A stretch of 64,000 nt of DNA from NCBI GenBank assembly GCA_903632075.3, contig CAHIKZ030004540.1, positions 412,501-476,500 of the forward strand. Reading direction: 5' to 3'. Position numbers and translations under genes: made by a program. Positions within the stretch are counted from its first letter, which is position 1. Every line of letters begins with the position of its first letter. Positions 47,552-61,739 of the stretch are shown here, one piece after another. The notes under the pieces are model-generated. The model was not told where the DNA came from, did not search any database, and worked only from the letters and a program-made list of their open reading frames with translations. Source of the stretch: Acanthosepion pharaonis. Taxonomy: Eukaryota; Mollusca; Cephalopoda; Sepiida; Sepiidae.

Positions 47552-50500
47552 GTTGTCTTCAATATGGTTTCAATTATGTCCATTTTATTATATATGAATT
47601 GGACATTGCCTTTAAAGATACAGAGTGGTTTAGGTTGTCGACAATTATTTTTAGACATTTCACATGTTCCATACATTATTTATGAATTGACATTAAATAT
47701 TTAAGATAGCAAATGCTCAGTCCTCTTCTATATGTTTATGAATTGACATTGCTTCTTTGGTAAGATAGCAGAGTGGTTTTTCAACATTTTAAAGAATGTC
47801 ATGTTCCATAAATTTATTATATCCGACTGACATTGAACCTTTATCAGATAGCAGGAGTGGTTTCTTGTTGTCTTCAACATGGTTTTCATATAGCCTGAAT
47901 GCTTTTTGCTTCTTTTAACATACAGAGTGATTTGTCCATTTCCTTCTTTGACATGTTCATTTCTTATTATATTTGAATTACATTGCTTTCGGTCAAGATA
48001 GAGTGTTTCCTGTTGTTCAACATGGTGAGAAAATCATGGAAACATGAATTGACAAAAACAGTAAAGTGGTTTCGTTGTCTTCAAAACTTTTCAATTCAAA
48101 TCAGTAAAATCACACGTTCCATGACAGTTTATATAGAATTGACATTGATTTTTGGTAAGCATATTTTCTGTCTTCAACATCTAAGTAGAGCAGTCCTCTT
48201 CACATGTTCCATTTTTTTGTTATTATACTGTTGTTAGTACATTGGTTTCCTGCTGTCTTATGATTCAGAGCAGTCCTCTTCACATAAATTATTACCATGG
48301 AATATTAGTGTTTTTGGTAAGATAGCATATGGTTTACACTGTCTGGACATGGTGTTTTACCTCATTCAATCCTCTTGGACATGTTATATTTCTTTATTAT
48401 ATATGAATTGGACATATATATTTTGGTAAAGATACACAGAGTGGTTTCCTGTTGTCTTCTTGTGTTTTAATTCAACATGTTCCATTTCTTTATATATGAA
48501 GCATTCCTTTTGGTAAGATACATGGTTTCTGTTTTCTTCAACATGGTTTGAATTGACATTTCATTTCTTGTTTGAATTATTGCTTCTTTGATAGATAAGA
48601 GGGTTTCCTGTTGTCTTCAACATGGTTTTTGAATTGAGCAGTCCTCTTCACATGTTCCATTTTCTTTATTATATATGAATTGGCATTTAGCTTCTTTGGT
48701 AAGATAGCAGAGTGGTTTCCATTGCCTTCAACATGGTTTTTAATTCAAACAGTCCTCTACATGTTTCACATGAATTGACATTCCTTTTGGTTTATGGTTT
48801 CCTGTTGAATGGTTTTGACATTGCATTTTCTTTGTAAGATATTTGCTTCAGAGATCCTTGGTGGTTCCTGTTGTCTTCAACATGGTTTTGTCCTCTTCAA
48901 TGTTCCATTTCTTTATTATATATGAATTAAGCATTGCTTCTTTGGTAAAGATAGCAGAGTGGTTTCCTGTTCACATGTCAGAGCAGTCCCATTTCCATTT
49001 CTTTTATTATGAATTGACATTGCTTCTTTTGGTAAGATAGCAGAGTGGTTCCTGTTGCCTTCAACATGGTTTTCAATTCAGAGCAGTCTTCACATGCTTC
49101 CATGGTTCCTTTTTATTATCAAACAGTCCTCTTATGTTCCATTTCTTTATTATATAGTTGACATTGCTTCTTTGGTAAGATAGAAGAGTGGTTCCTGTTG
49201 CCTTCAACATGGTTTCAATTCATAGCCTCCTCTTCATGTTCATTTCTTTTATTATATGAATTGATATTGCTTCTTTGGTAAGATAGCAGAGTGGTTTCCT
49301 GTTCAACATGGTTTCAATTTACAGTCCTCTTCATGTTCCATTTCTTTATTATATATGAATTGACATTGTGCTTCTTTGGTGACTAACAGAGTGGTTTCCT
49401 GTTGCCTTCAACATGGTTTTCAATTCAGAACAGTCCTCTTCATATGTTCCATTTTCTTTTATTATACTATTATCATTGTTTCTTTGGTAAGATAGCAGAG
49501 TGGTTCCTGTTGCCTTCAACATGGTTTTCAATTCAGAGCAGTCCTCTTCACATGTTCCATTTCTTTTTTATATATGAATTGACATTCTTACGGTAAGATA
49601 GCAAATTGGTTTCTCATTGTCTTCAACATGGTTTTGAATTCACAGTCCTCTTCATGTTCATTTCTTTATTATATATGAATTGACATTGCTTCTTTTGGTA
49701 AGATAGCAGAGTGGTTTCCTGTTGCCTTCATGGTTTTCAATTGAGCAGTCCTCTTCACATATTCCCATTTTTATTATATATGAATTGACATTGCTTTTTG
49801 GTAAGATAGCAGAGTGGTTTCCTGTTACTTCAACATGGTTTTCAATTCAGAGCAGTCCTCTTCATGTTCCATTTCTTTATTATATATGAATTGACATTGC
49901 TTTTGGTGAATAGTAGAGTGGTTTCTGTTGTCTTCAACATGGTTTTGAATTCAGAGCAGTCCTCTTCACATGTTCCATTTCTTTTATTATATATGAATTG
50001 ACATTGCTTCTTTGGTAAGATAGCAGAGGGTTTCTGTTGTCTTCAACATGGTTTTAATTCAGAGCAGTCCTCTTACATGTTCCATTTTATTATATATGAA
50101 TATTGTTGCTTCTTTGGTAAGATAGCAGAGTGGTTTTCCTGTTGTCTTCAACATGGTTTTCAATTCAGAGGCAGTCCTCTTCACATGTTCCATTTCTTTA
50201 TTATATGAATTGTTTGCTTCTTTGGTGAATAGCAGAGTGGTTCCTGTTGTCTTCAACATGGTTTTTGAATTCAGAGCAGTCCTCTTCACATGTTCCATTT
50301 TCTTTATTATATATGAATTGACATTTGCTTCTTTGGTAAGATAGCAGAGTGGTTTCTGTTGTCTTCAACATGGTTTTGAATTCAGAGCAGTCCTCTTCAC
50401 ATGTTCCATTTCTTTTATTATATAATTGACATTGCTTTGGTAAGATAGCAGAGTGGTTTCCTGTTGCCTTCAACATGGTTTTTAATTCAGAGCAGTCCTC

Positions 50501-53500
50501 TTCATATTTCCATTTCTTTATTATATATGAATTGACATTGCTTCTTTGGTAAGATAGCAGAGTGGTTTCCTGTTGCCTTCAACATGTTTTTTTGAATTCA
50601 GAACAGTCCTCTTCACATGTTCCATTTTTTATTATATGAATTGCATTGTTTTTAAGATAGCAGAGTGGTTTGCTTCTTCAACATGGTTAAGATAGCAGAT
50701 GTTGGTTTCCTTTTATTACCTTCATTGGACATGGTTTGCAAGATAGCAGAGTGGTTTCCTGTTCTTAACATAGTTTTCTTCACAGTGTTCACATTTCTTT
50801 AATATTATATATGAATTGACATTTGCTTCTTTGGTAAGATAGCAGAGTGTTTCTGTTGTCTTCAACATGGTTTTGGTTAGAGCATCCTCTTCACATGTTC
50901 CATTTCTTTATTATATATGAATTGACATTGCTTCTTTGGTAAAAGATAGCAGAGTGGTTTCTGTTGCCTTCAACATGGTTTTACCAATCCTCTTCACAGA
51001 TTCAGTCCTTCTTTGGTAAGATACATGTTTCCATTTGCCTTCAACATGGTTTTATTATACCTCTTCAAGAAATATGAATTGACGTGCTTCTTTGGTAAGG
51101 TCAGTGGTTCCTGTTGCCTTCAACATGGTTTTGAATTCAGAGCAGTCCTCTTCACATGTTCCATTTCTTTATTATATATGATTCTTTATTGATACATTGT
51201 CTTCAACGGTTTGGTCCTCTTATGTTCCAGATAGACATTGCTTCTTTGGAGATAGCAGGGGTTTCCTGTTGTCTTCAACATGGTTTTGAATTAGAGCAGT
51301 CCTTCATGTTCCATTTTTCTTTTATTATATGAATTGACATTACTTCTTTGGTAAGATAGCAAGAGTGGTTTCCTGTTGCCTTCAACATGGTTTTTGAATT
51401 CAAGAGCAGTCCTCTTCACATGTTCCATTTCTTTATATATGAATTGACGTGCTTTTTGGTAAGATAAGTGAGTGGTTTCCTGTTGTCTTCAACATGGTTT
51501 GAATTCAGAGCAGTCCCTCATGTTCCATTTCTTTATTATATATGAATTGACATTACTTCTTTTATTATATATGGTTTTGAATGTCACCTCTTCACATTAT
51601 TTCTTGCTTCTTTGGTAAGATAGCAGAGTGGTTTCCTGTTGCCTTCAACATGGTTTTTGAATTCAAACAGTCCTCTTCACAGTTCCATTTCTTCACATGC
51701 TTCCATTCCTGTTGCCTTCAACATGGTTTGAATTGAGCAGTCCTCTTATGTTCATTTCTTTGTATGATTGACATTGCTTCTTTGGTAAGATAAGTGGTTC
51801 CTGTTGTCTTCAACATGGTTTTGAATGGTCCTCTTTGTTCATTCTTTAATATATTCAGATTGCTTCAGTGGTTTCCTATTGTCTTCAACATGTCCTCTTC
51901 ATGTTCATTTTCTTTTATTATATATGAATTGACATTGCTTCTTTGGTAAGATAGCAGAGTGGTTTCCTGTTGTCTTCAACATGGTTTTGAATTCAGAACA
52001 GTCCTCTTCACATTTCCATTTTCTTTATTATATATATGAATTGACATTGCTTCTTTTGGTAAGATGTAGAGTGGTTTCCGTTGCCTTCAACATGGTTTTT
52101 GAATTCAGAGCAGTCCTCTTCACATGTTTCCATTTTCTTTTATATATATATGAATTTGCTTCTTTGGTAAGATAGCAGAGTGGTTTCCTGTTGTCTTCAA
52201 TATGGTTTTTGAATTCAAGAGCAGTCCTCTTCACATGTTCCATTTTCTTTATTATATATGAATTGACATTGCTTCTTTGGTAAGATAGTGGTTTCCTGTT
52301 GCCTTCAACATGGTTTTGAGTGCAGTTTCCATTTCTTTGTATATGAATTGACATTGCTTCAACATGGTTCCTGTTGCCTTCAAATGGTTTGAAGAGCAGT
52401 CCTCTTCACATGTTCCATTTTTTCTTTTATTATATATGAATTGACATTGCTTCTTTGGTAAGATAGCAGAGTGGTTTCCTGTACCTTCAACATGGTTTGA
52501 ATTCAAACAGTCCTCTTCACATGTTCCATTTTTATTATATATGAATTGACATTGCTTCTTTGGTAAAAGATAGCAGAGTGGTTTCTGTTGCCTTCAACAT
52601 GGTTTTTGAATTCAGAGCAGTCCTCTTCACATGTTTCATTTCTTTATTATATATGAATTGACATTGCTTCTTTGGTAAGATAGCAGAGTGGTTTCTGTTT
52701 CAACATGGTTCAGAGCAGTCCTTCATGTTCCACTTTTATTATATTTTGACATTGCTTTTCAAGGCAGTCCTCTTCTAACATGGTTTTTCCATTTCTTTTT
52801 TATATAGGAATTGACATTGCTTCTTTGGTAAGATAGCAGAGTGGTTTCTGTTGTCTTCAACATGGTTTTAATTCAGAGCAGTCCTCTTCACATGTTTCCA
52901 TTTTTTATTATATGAATTGACATTACTTCTTTGGTAAAGATAGAGGGTTTCTGTTACCTTCAACATGGTTTGAATTCAAGCAGATCCTCTTCACATGTTC
53001 ATTTTTTATTATATGAATTGACACGTTTGGTAAGATAGCAGAGTGGTTCCTATTTACCTTCAACATGGTTTCAATTAAAGAGCAGTCCTCTACATGTTCA
53101 TTTCTTTATTATATATGAATGACATTGCTTCTTTGGTAAGATAGCAAGGGTTTCCTGTTGCCTTCAACATGGTTTTTGAATTCAGAGCAGTCCTCTTCCA
53201 TGTTCCATTTTCTTTATTATATATGAATTGACATTGCTTCTTTGGTAAGATAGCAGAGTGGTTTCCTGTTGTCTTCAATATGGTTTTGAATTCAGAACAG
53301 TCCTCTTCACATGTTCCATTTCTTTATTATATGAATTGACATTGCTTCTTTGGTAAGATAGCAGAGTGGTTTCCTGTTGTTCAACATGGTTTTTGAATTA
53401 GAGCAGTCCTCTTCACATGTTCCATTTCTTTATTATATATGAATTGACATTGCTTCTTTGGTAAGATAGCAGAGTGGTTTCCTGTTGCCTTCAACATGGT

Positions 53501-56500
53501 TTTTTGAATTCAGAACAGTCCTCTTCACATGTTCCATTTTCTTTATTATATATGAATTGACATTGCTTCTTTGGTAAGATAGCAGAGTGGTTTCTGTTGT
53601 CTTCAACATGGTTTTTGAATTCAGACAGTCCTCTTCACATGTGACATTCCAGTGGTTTTCCTTTTGCCTTATTATATATGAATTGACACATTTCCATTTG
53701 GTAAGATATTGCAGTAAGTGGTTTCTGTTGTCTTCAACATGGTTTTGAATTCAAACAGTCCTCTTCCATGTTCCATTCATGAATTGACATTGCTTCTTTG
53801 GTAAAGATTAGTGGTTCCTGTTGTCTTCAACATGGAATTTGATCCTCTTCATGTTCATTTCTTGTATATATATATTGCTTCTTTGGTAAATATGAGTGGT
53901 TCCTGTTGCCTTCAACATGGTTTTTGAATTAAACAGTCCTCTTCACATATTCCATTTCTTTATTATATATGAATTGACATTGCTTCTTTTGGTAAGATAG
54001 CCAGTGGTTTCCTGTTGCCTTCAACATGGTTTTTGAATTCAGAGCAGTCCTCTTCACATGTTCATTTCTTTATTTTATTATATGACATTGACTTCTTTTT
54101 GGTAAGATAGCAAGAGTGGTTTTCCTGTTGCCTTCAAAATATTTTTTGAATTCAGAGATCCTCTTCACATGTTCCATTTCTTTATTATATATGAATTGAC
54201 ATTGCTTCTTTGGTAAGATAGCAGAGTGGTTTCCCTGTTGCCTTCAACATGGTTTGAATTCAAGAGCAGTCCTCTTCCACATGTTCCATTCTTTATTATA
54301 TATGAATTGACATTGCTTCTTTGGTAAAGGCAGAGTGGTTTCCTGGTGCCTTCAACATGGTTTTGAATTCAGAACAGTCCTCTTCACATGTTCCATTTTC
54401 TTTATTATATATGAATTGACATTTGCTTTGGTAAGATAGCAAGTGGTTTTCCTGTTGACTTCAACATGGTTTTGAATTCAGAGTGATCCTCTTCACATAT
54501 TCCATTTTCTTTTATTATATATGAATTGACATTGCTTCTTTGGTAAAGATAGCAGAGTGGTTTTCTGTTGACTTCAACATGGTTTTTGAATTCAGAGCAG
54601 TCCTCTTCACATGTTCCATTTCTTTATTATATATGAATTGACATTGCTTCTTTGGTAAGATAGCAGAGTGGTTTCCTGTTGCCTTCAACATGGTTTTGAA
54701 TTCAGTCAGTCTTCACATGTTCCATTTTTTATTATATATGAATTGACATTGCTTCTTTGGTAAGATAGCAGAGTGGTTTCCTGTTGCCTTCAACATGGTT
54801 TTTGAATTCAGAGCAGTCCTCTTCACATGTTCCATTTCTTTATATATATGAATTGACATTGCTTCTTTGGTAAAAGATAGCAGAGTGGTTTCCTGTTGCC
54901 TTCAACATGGTTTTTAATTCAGAGCAGTCCTCTTCACATGTTCCCTTTCTTTATTTATATATGAATTGACATTGCTTCTTTGGTAAGATAGCAGAGTGGT
55001 TTCCTGTTGTCTTCAACATGGTTTTCAATTCAAACAGTCCTCTTCCATGTTCCATTTCTTTTATTATATATATTGACAATTAAGACATTGCTTCTTCAAC
55101 ATGGTAAAGTCCTCTTCATATGTTCCAGTATATATGAATTGGTTTCCTGGTTTTGTTGTCTTCAACATGGTTTTTGAATTCAGAACAGTCCTCTTCATGT
55201 TCCATTCTTTATTACTGCTGAATTGACATTGCTTCTTTGGTAAAGATAGCAGAGTGGTTTCCTGTTGCCTTCAACATGGTTTTCAATTCAGAGCAGTCCT
55301 CTTCATGTTCCCATTTTTTTTTATATGAATTGACATTGCTTCTTTGGTAAAAAGATGAGTGGTTTCCTATTTGCTAACATGGTTTTGAATTCAGAGCAGT
55401 CCTCTTTGTTCCATTTCTTTTATTAAGACTTCTTTGGTAAGATAGCAGGTGGTTCCTTTGCCTTCAACATGGTTTTTGAATTCAAGTGATCCTCTTCACA
55501 TATTTCCATTTCATTGACATTGCTTCTTTGGTAAGATATGAGTGGTTTCATTGTCTTCAACGCAGTCCTCTTCATGTTCACATATTTCCATTTTCTTTAT
55601 GGTTTTATTATATGTTCCATTTCTTTAATTTGAATTGACATTGCATTTGGTTTCTATTGTCTTCAACATGGTTTGAATTAAGTTCCATTTCTTTGTATAT
55701 GAATTGACATTGCTTCTTTGGTAAGATATGATGGTTTCCTGTTGCCTTCAACATGGTTTTTGAATTCAGGCAGTCCTTCATGTTTCATTTCTTTATTATA
55801 TATGAATTGACATTGCTTCTTTGGTAAGATAGCGAGTGGTTCCTGTTGCCTTCAACATGGTTTCTTTTCATGTTCATTATATGTAATTGACATTGCTTCT
55901 TTGGTAGATAGCAAGTGGTTTTATTGTCTTCAACATGGTTTTGAATTGTCCTCTTCACATGTTTCTTTATTATATATGAATTGTCTTCATAGCATGGTTT
56001 CAATTCAACGTGGTTTTTGAATTCAGTCCTCTTCACATGTTCCATTTCTTTATTATATATGAATTGACATTGCTTCTTTGGTAAGATAGCAGAGTGGTTT
56101 CTATTGCCTTCAACACGGTTTTCAATTTGATCCTCTTCATAATTTCATGGTTTTCAGATAGCAGTGGTTTCCTGTTGCCTTCCATGGTTTGAATTCAAAC
56201 AGTCCTCTTCCATTTCATTTTTTATTATATATGAATTGACAGTGGTTTTTGCCTTCAACATGGTTTTGAATTCAGAGCAGTCCTCTTCATGTTCCATTTC
56301 CTTTATTATATATGAATTGGTGGCTTCTTTTTCAGAGTGGTTCCTGTTGCCTTCAACATGGTTTTCAATTCAAACAGTCTCATGTTCATTTCTTTATTAT
56401 ATGAATTGTTCCTTTGGTAAGATTTGGCGGCGTGGTTTTATTGCCTTCAACATAGTTTTCAATTGAAACATCCTCTTTGTTCCATTTCTTTGAATTGGGC

Positions 56501-56689
56501 ATTGCTTCTTTGGTAAGATAGTGGTTTCTGTTGCCTTCAACATGGTTTTGAATTCAAACAGTCCTCTTCCATGTTCCACTTATATATGAATTGACATTGC
56601 TTCTTTGGTAAGATAGCAGAGTGGTTCTGTTGTCTTCAGCATGGTTTGAATTCAAACAGTCCTCTTCACATGTTCCCATTTCTTTGTAT

Positions 56690-56790
56690 ATATGAATTGA
56701 CGTTGCTTCTTTGGTGAATGTAGAGTGGTTTTCCTATTTGCCTTCAACATGGTTTTGAATTCAAACAGTCCTCTTCACATGTTCCATTTC
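56690..56790. repeat. A unit of the 'ggtgaatg' type, first copy
   Basis: The unit reads 'tttgtatatatgaattgac', then 'ctttggtgaatgtagagtgg' in place of ggtaagatagcagagtgg. The same pair of rare features recurs 824 bp downstream (57,508 onward), and a similar unit occurs at about 45,821-45,870. This suggests duplication of a distinctive unit. Confidence 0.6.
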
Positions 56791-57507
56791 TTTATTACTT
56801 TATGAATTGACTTCCTGGTTTCCTGTTGCCTTCAACATGGTTTTTTCAATTTTCATTGACAGCTTATTTGGTAAGTCCTGCCTTCAACATGGTTCCATTT
56901 CTTTTTTATATATGAATTGACATTGCTTCTTTTGGTAAGATAGCAGAGTGGTTTCCTGTTGTCTTCAACATGGTTTGAATTCAGGCAGTCCTCTTCACAT
57001 GTTCCATTTCTTTATTATATATGAATTGACATTGCTTCTTTGGTAAGATAGCAGAAGTGGTTTCTGTTGTCTTCAACATGGTTTTTGAATTCAGAGCCGT
57101 CCTCTTCACATGTTCCATTTCTTGCATTATATATCACATGTTCTTTGGTAAGATTTCTTCAACATGGTTTTGAATTCAGAGCAGTCCTCTTCACATGTTC
57201 ATTTCTTTATTATATGTGATTAAACATTGCTTCTTTGGTAAGATAGCAGAGTGGTTTCCTGTTGTCTTCAACATGGTTTTGAATTCAGAAACGGTACTCT
57301 TCATATTTCCATTTCTTTGTTATATATGAATTGACATTGCTTCTTTGGTAAGATGTGAAATTGGTTTCCTGTTGCCTTCAACATGGTTTTGTTCCAGTCC
57401 TTTCTTTCATTTCTTTATTATATGAATTGACATTTATTCTTTTGGATAGAAATTGGTTTCCTGTTGCCTTCAACATGGTTTGAATTCAGAGTGCATGTTC
57501 CATTTCT

Positions 57508-57600
57508 TTGTATATATGAATTGACATTGCTTCTTTGGTGAATGTAGAGTGGTTTCCTGTTGCCTTCAACATGGTTTTGAATTCAGAGCAGTCTCTTCAT
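57508..57600. repeat. A unit of the 'ggtgaatg' type, second copy
   Basis: It shares both 'tttgtatatatgaattgac' and 'ctttggtgaatgtagagtgg' with 56,690-56,790. Downstream it leads directly into the first copy of the approximately 4.26-kb-offset duplication. Confidence 0.6.
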
Positions 57601-58430
57601 GTTCCATTTCTTTTATTATATATGATTGAATTGCTTCTTTGGTAAGATAGCAGAGGTGGTTTCCTGTTGTCTTTATGGTTTTTCAACATGGTTTCAATTC
57701 AGATTGACAGTCTCTTCAGTGGTTCCTGTTGCCTTCAACATGGTTTTGAATTGTGATCCTCTTATATATTTCTTTTATTAGACATTGCATTTTCTTTGGT
57801 GAATGGCAGGTGGTTTCCTGTTGCCCTTCAACATGGTTTTGAATTCAGAGCAGTCCTCTTCACATGTTCCATTTCTTTATTATATATGAATTGACATTGC
57901 TTCTTTGGTAAGATAGCGAAGTGGTTTCCTGTTGTCTTCAACATGGTTTTCAATTCAGAGCAGTCCTCTTCATGTTCCATTTCTTTATTATATATGAATT
58001 GACATTGCTTCTTTGGTAAGATAGCAGAGTGTGTTTCCCTGTTGTCTTCAACATGGTTTTTGAATTCAAACAGTCCTCTTTTTCAATTTTCTTTTGTATA
58101 TATGAATTGACATTCCTCTTCACATGTTTGGTTTGGTTTCCTGTTGCCTTCATGGTGAACAATTCAGGCAGTCCTCTTTGATTATATGAATTGACATTGC
58201 TTCTTCTTTGGTAAGATAGCAAGTGGTTTCCTGTTACCCTTCAACATGGTTTGAATTCAGAGCAGATCCTCTTCACATGTTCATTTCTTTTTATATATGA
58301 ATTGACATTTGCTTCTTTGGTAAGATAGCAGAGTGGTTTCCTGTTTGTCTTCAACATGGGAATTCAGAGCAGTCCTCTTCATGTTCATTTCTTTATTATA
58401 TATGAATTGACATTTGCTTCATGGTTTCCT
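57540..58430. repeat. Higher-order duplication, copy 1
   Basis: A chain of rare unit variants here reappears in the same order at 61,740-62,715. Markers with start positions (copy 1 / copy 2): tatgattga 57,621 / 61,821; tttatggtttt 57,672 / about 61,875; gaatggcaggtgg 57,801 / 62,062; gttgcccttcaac 57,820 / 62,080; tagcgaagtgg 57,914 / 62,176; gagtgtg 58,027 / 62,290; cttttgtatatatg 58,091 / 62,356; gttacccttcaac 58,233 / 62,517. Offsets run from 4,200 to 4,284. Copy 1 has lost part of the material between the second and third markers. Confidence 0.75.
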
Positions 58431-61400
58431 GTTGCCTTCAACATGGTTTTTGAATTCCAGTCCTCTTCATTTCATTTCTTTTATATATGAATTGACATTG
58501 CTTCTTTTGGTAAGATAGCAGAGTGGTTTCCTGTTGCCTTCAACATTGTCCTCTTCATGTTCCATTTCTTTATTTTTGAATTGACATTGCTTCTTTAGAG
58601 CAGTGGTTTCCTGTTGCCTTCAACATGGTTTTTTGTTCCAGTCCTCTTCTTTCCATTTTTCTTTATTATATATGAATTGACATTGCTTCTTTGGTAAGAT
58701 AGCAGAGTGGTTTCTGTTGCCTTCAACATGGTTTTTGAATTCGACAGTCCTCTTCACATGTTCCATTTCTTTATTATATATGAATTGACATTGCTTCTTT
58801 GGTAAGATAGCAGAGTGGTTTCCTGTTGCCTTCAACATGGTTTTTGAATTCAAGCAGTCCTCTTCATGTTCCATTTTCTTTATTATATATGAATTGACAT
58901 TGCTTCTTTGGTAAGATAGCAGAGTGGTTTCCTGTTGTCTTCAACATGGTTTTGAATTCAGAGCAGTCCTCTTCACATGTTCCATTTCTTTATTATATAT
59001 GAATTGACATTGCTTCTTTGGTAAGATAGCAGAGTGGTTTCCTGTTGCCTTCAACATGGTTTTTGAATTCTTTGGTAAAGAGCAGTCCTCTTCACATGTT
59101 CCATTTCTTTATTATATATGAATTGACATTGCTTCTTTGGTAAGATAGCAGGTGGTTTCCTGTTGCCTTCAACATGGTTTTGAATTCAGAGCAGTCCTCT
59201 TCACATGTTCCATTTCTTTATTATATACTTCTTTGAATTGACATTGCCTTCTTTGGTAAGATAGCAAGTGGTTTTCCTGTTGCCTTCAACATGGTTTTTT
59301 GAATTCAAAGCAGTCCTCTTCACATGTTCCATTTCTTTATTATATATGAATTGACATTTGCTTCTTTTGGTAAAGATAGTGAGTGGTTTCCTGTTGTTCT
59401 TCAACATGGTTTTTGAATTCAGGCAGTCCTCTTCACATCTTCCATTTCTTTATTATATATGAATTGACATTGCTTCTTTGGTAAGATAGCAGAGGTGGTT
59501 TCCTGTTGTCTTCAACATGGTTTTGAATTCAGGCAGTCCTCTTCCATGTTCCATTCTTTGTATATATGAATTGACATTGCTTCCAGTGGTTTCCTGTTTC
59601 TTCAACATGGTTTTTTGAATTCAGAGCAGAATCCATTTTTCTTTATTATATATAATTGACATTTGCTTCTTTGGTAAGATAGCAAGTGGTTTCCTGTTGC
59701 CTTCAACATGGTTTTGAATTCAGAGCAGTCCTCTTCACATGTTCCATTTCTTTTATTATATATGAATTGACATTGCTTCTTTGGTAAAGATAGCAGAGTG
59801 GTTTCCTGTTGCCTTCAACATGGTTTTTTTGAATTCAGAGCAGTCCTCTTCACATGTTCCATTTCTTTAATATATATGAATTGACATTGCTTCTTTGGTA
59901 AGATAGCAGAGTGGTTTCCTGTTGCCTTCAACATGGTTTTGAATTAGTCCTCTTTGTTCCATTTTCTTTATTATATATTTGACATTGTGAAGAGCAGTTT
60001 CCTGTTCTTCAACATGGTTTGAATTCCATTTCTTTGTATATATGAATTGACATTGCTTCTTTGGTAAGATAGCAGAGTGGTTTCCTATTTGCCTTCAACA
60101 TGGTTTTGAATTCAGAGCAGTCCTCTTCACATGTTCCATTTTTTTATTATATGTGAATTGAGTGGTTTGCTTCTTTGGTAAGATAGCAATGGTGGTTCCT
60201 GTTTTGCCTTCAACATGGTTTTGAATTCAAACAGTCCTCTTCACATGTTCCATTTCTTTATTATATATGAATTGACATTGCTTCTTTGGTAAGATAGCAG
60301 AGTGGTTTCCTGTTGTCTTCAACATGGTTTTTGAATTCAAGGCAGTCCTCTTCACATGTTCCATTTCTTTATTATATGAATTGACATTGCTTCTTTGGTA
60401 AGATAGCAGAGTGGTTTCCTGTTGCCCTTCAACATGGTTTTGTCCTCTTCAATTCATTCTTTCTTATATGTGAATTGCAGTCCTCTTCACATGTTCCATT
60501 TCTTTCATTTCTTTATTATATATGAATTGACATTGCTTCTTTGGTAAAAGATAGCAGAGTGGTTTCTGTTGCCTTCAACATGGTTTGAATTCAATCCTCT
60601 TCACAGTTCCATTTTCTTTATTATGTGAATTTTCTTCTTTTACATGTTCATTTCTTTATTATATGAATTGACATTTACTTTGAGTGTTTCCTGTTCAACA
60701 TGGTTTTTGAATTCTCCTCTTCACATGTTCATTTCTTTATTATATATGAATTGACATTGCTTCTTTGGTAAGATAGCAAGTGGTTTCCTGTTGCCTTCAA
60801 CATGGTTTTGAATTCAAACAGTCCTCTTCACATGTATTTCCATTTCTTTATTATATATGAATTGACATTTCTTCTGTTGTCTTCAAGTGGTTTCCATTGT
60901 CTTCAACATGGTTTTTTTGAATTCAGAGCAGTCCTCTTCATGTTCCATTTCTTTATTATATATGAATTGACATTGCTTCTTTGGTAAGATAGCAGAGTGG
61001 TTTCTGTTGTCTGTCTTCAACATGGTTTTGAATTCAGTCTCTTCACATGGTTTCAATTCTTTGGTAAGAGCAGTTTCCTGTTGCCTTCACATGTTCATTT
61101 CTTTCCATTTCTTTATATATGAATTGACATTGCTTCTTTGGTAAGATAGCAGAGTGGTTTCCTGTTGCCTTCAACATGGTTTTGAATTCAGCAGTCCTCT
61201 TCATGTTCCATTTCTTTATTATATATGAATTGACATTGCTTCTTTGGTAAGATAGCAGAGTGGTTTCCTGTTGCCTTCAACATGGTTTTGAATTCAAACA
61301 GTCCTCTTTCATTTCCATTTCTTTATTATATATGAATTGACATTGCTTCTTTGGTAAGATAGCAGAGTGGTTTCCTGTTGTCTTCAACATGGTTTTGAAT

Positions 61401-61739
61401 TCAAGCAGTCCTCTTCACATGTTCCATTTCTTTATTATATATGAATTGACATTGCTTCTTTGGTAAGATAGCAGAGTGGTTTCCTGTTGTCTTCAACATG
61501 GTTTTTTGAATTCAGAGCAGTCCTCTTCATGTTCCATTTCTTTATTATATATGAATTGACATTGCTTCTTTGGTAAAGATAGCAGAGTGGTTTCCTGTTG
61601 TCTTCAACATGGTTTTGAATTCAATTCAGTCCTCTTCATGTTTTCATTCCTCTTCACATGTTCATTTCTTTATTATATGAATTGACATTGCTTCTTTGGT
61701 AAGATAGCTTCTTTATTAATGAATGACATTGCTTCTTTG

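Larger units (their letters stand above)
45000..48640. repeat. Strongly decayed A segment with microsatellites
   Basis: From 'gttcagcataag' (44,988-44,999) onward, A words become sparse and heavily substituted, and recover after about 48,640. Between 46,540 and 47,060 only fragments such as agcagtcc, cacatgtt and gagtggtttcctg remain. Several units have their TA core replaced by TA, CA or GT microsatellites. It is in the same orientation as the flanks and roughly in register, so it is probably old, no longer homogenised A array and not a foreign insert. I see no gene, tRNA or mobile element in it. Confidence 0.8.

Noticed and set aside
46249..47676. Small open frames rich in Tyr, Ile, His and Thr around the microsatellites
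   Set aside because: They are translations of TA, CA and GT tracts (alternating Y-I, H-T or C-V residues) and not genes.
45000..48640. A transposable element or virus-derived insertion in the decayed zone
   Set aside because: No terminal repeats, target-site duplications, coding motifs or poly(A) tail were seen. Most of the zone still carries A words in order.
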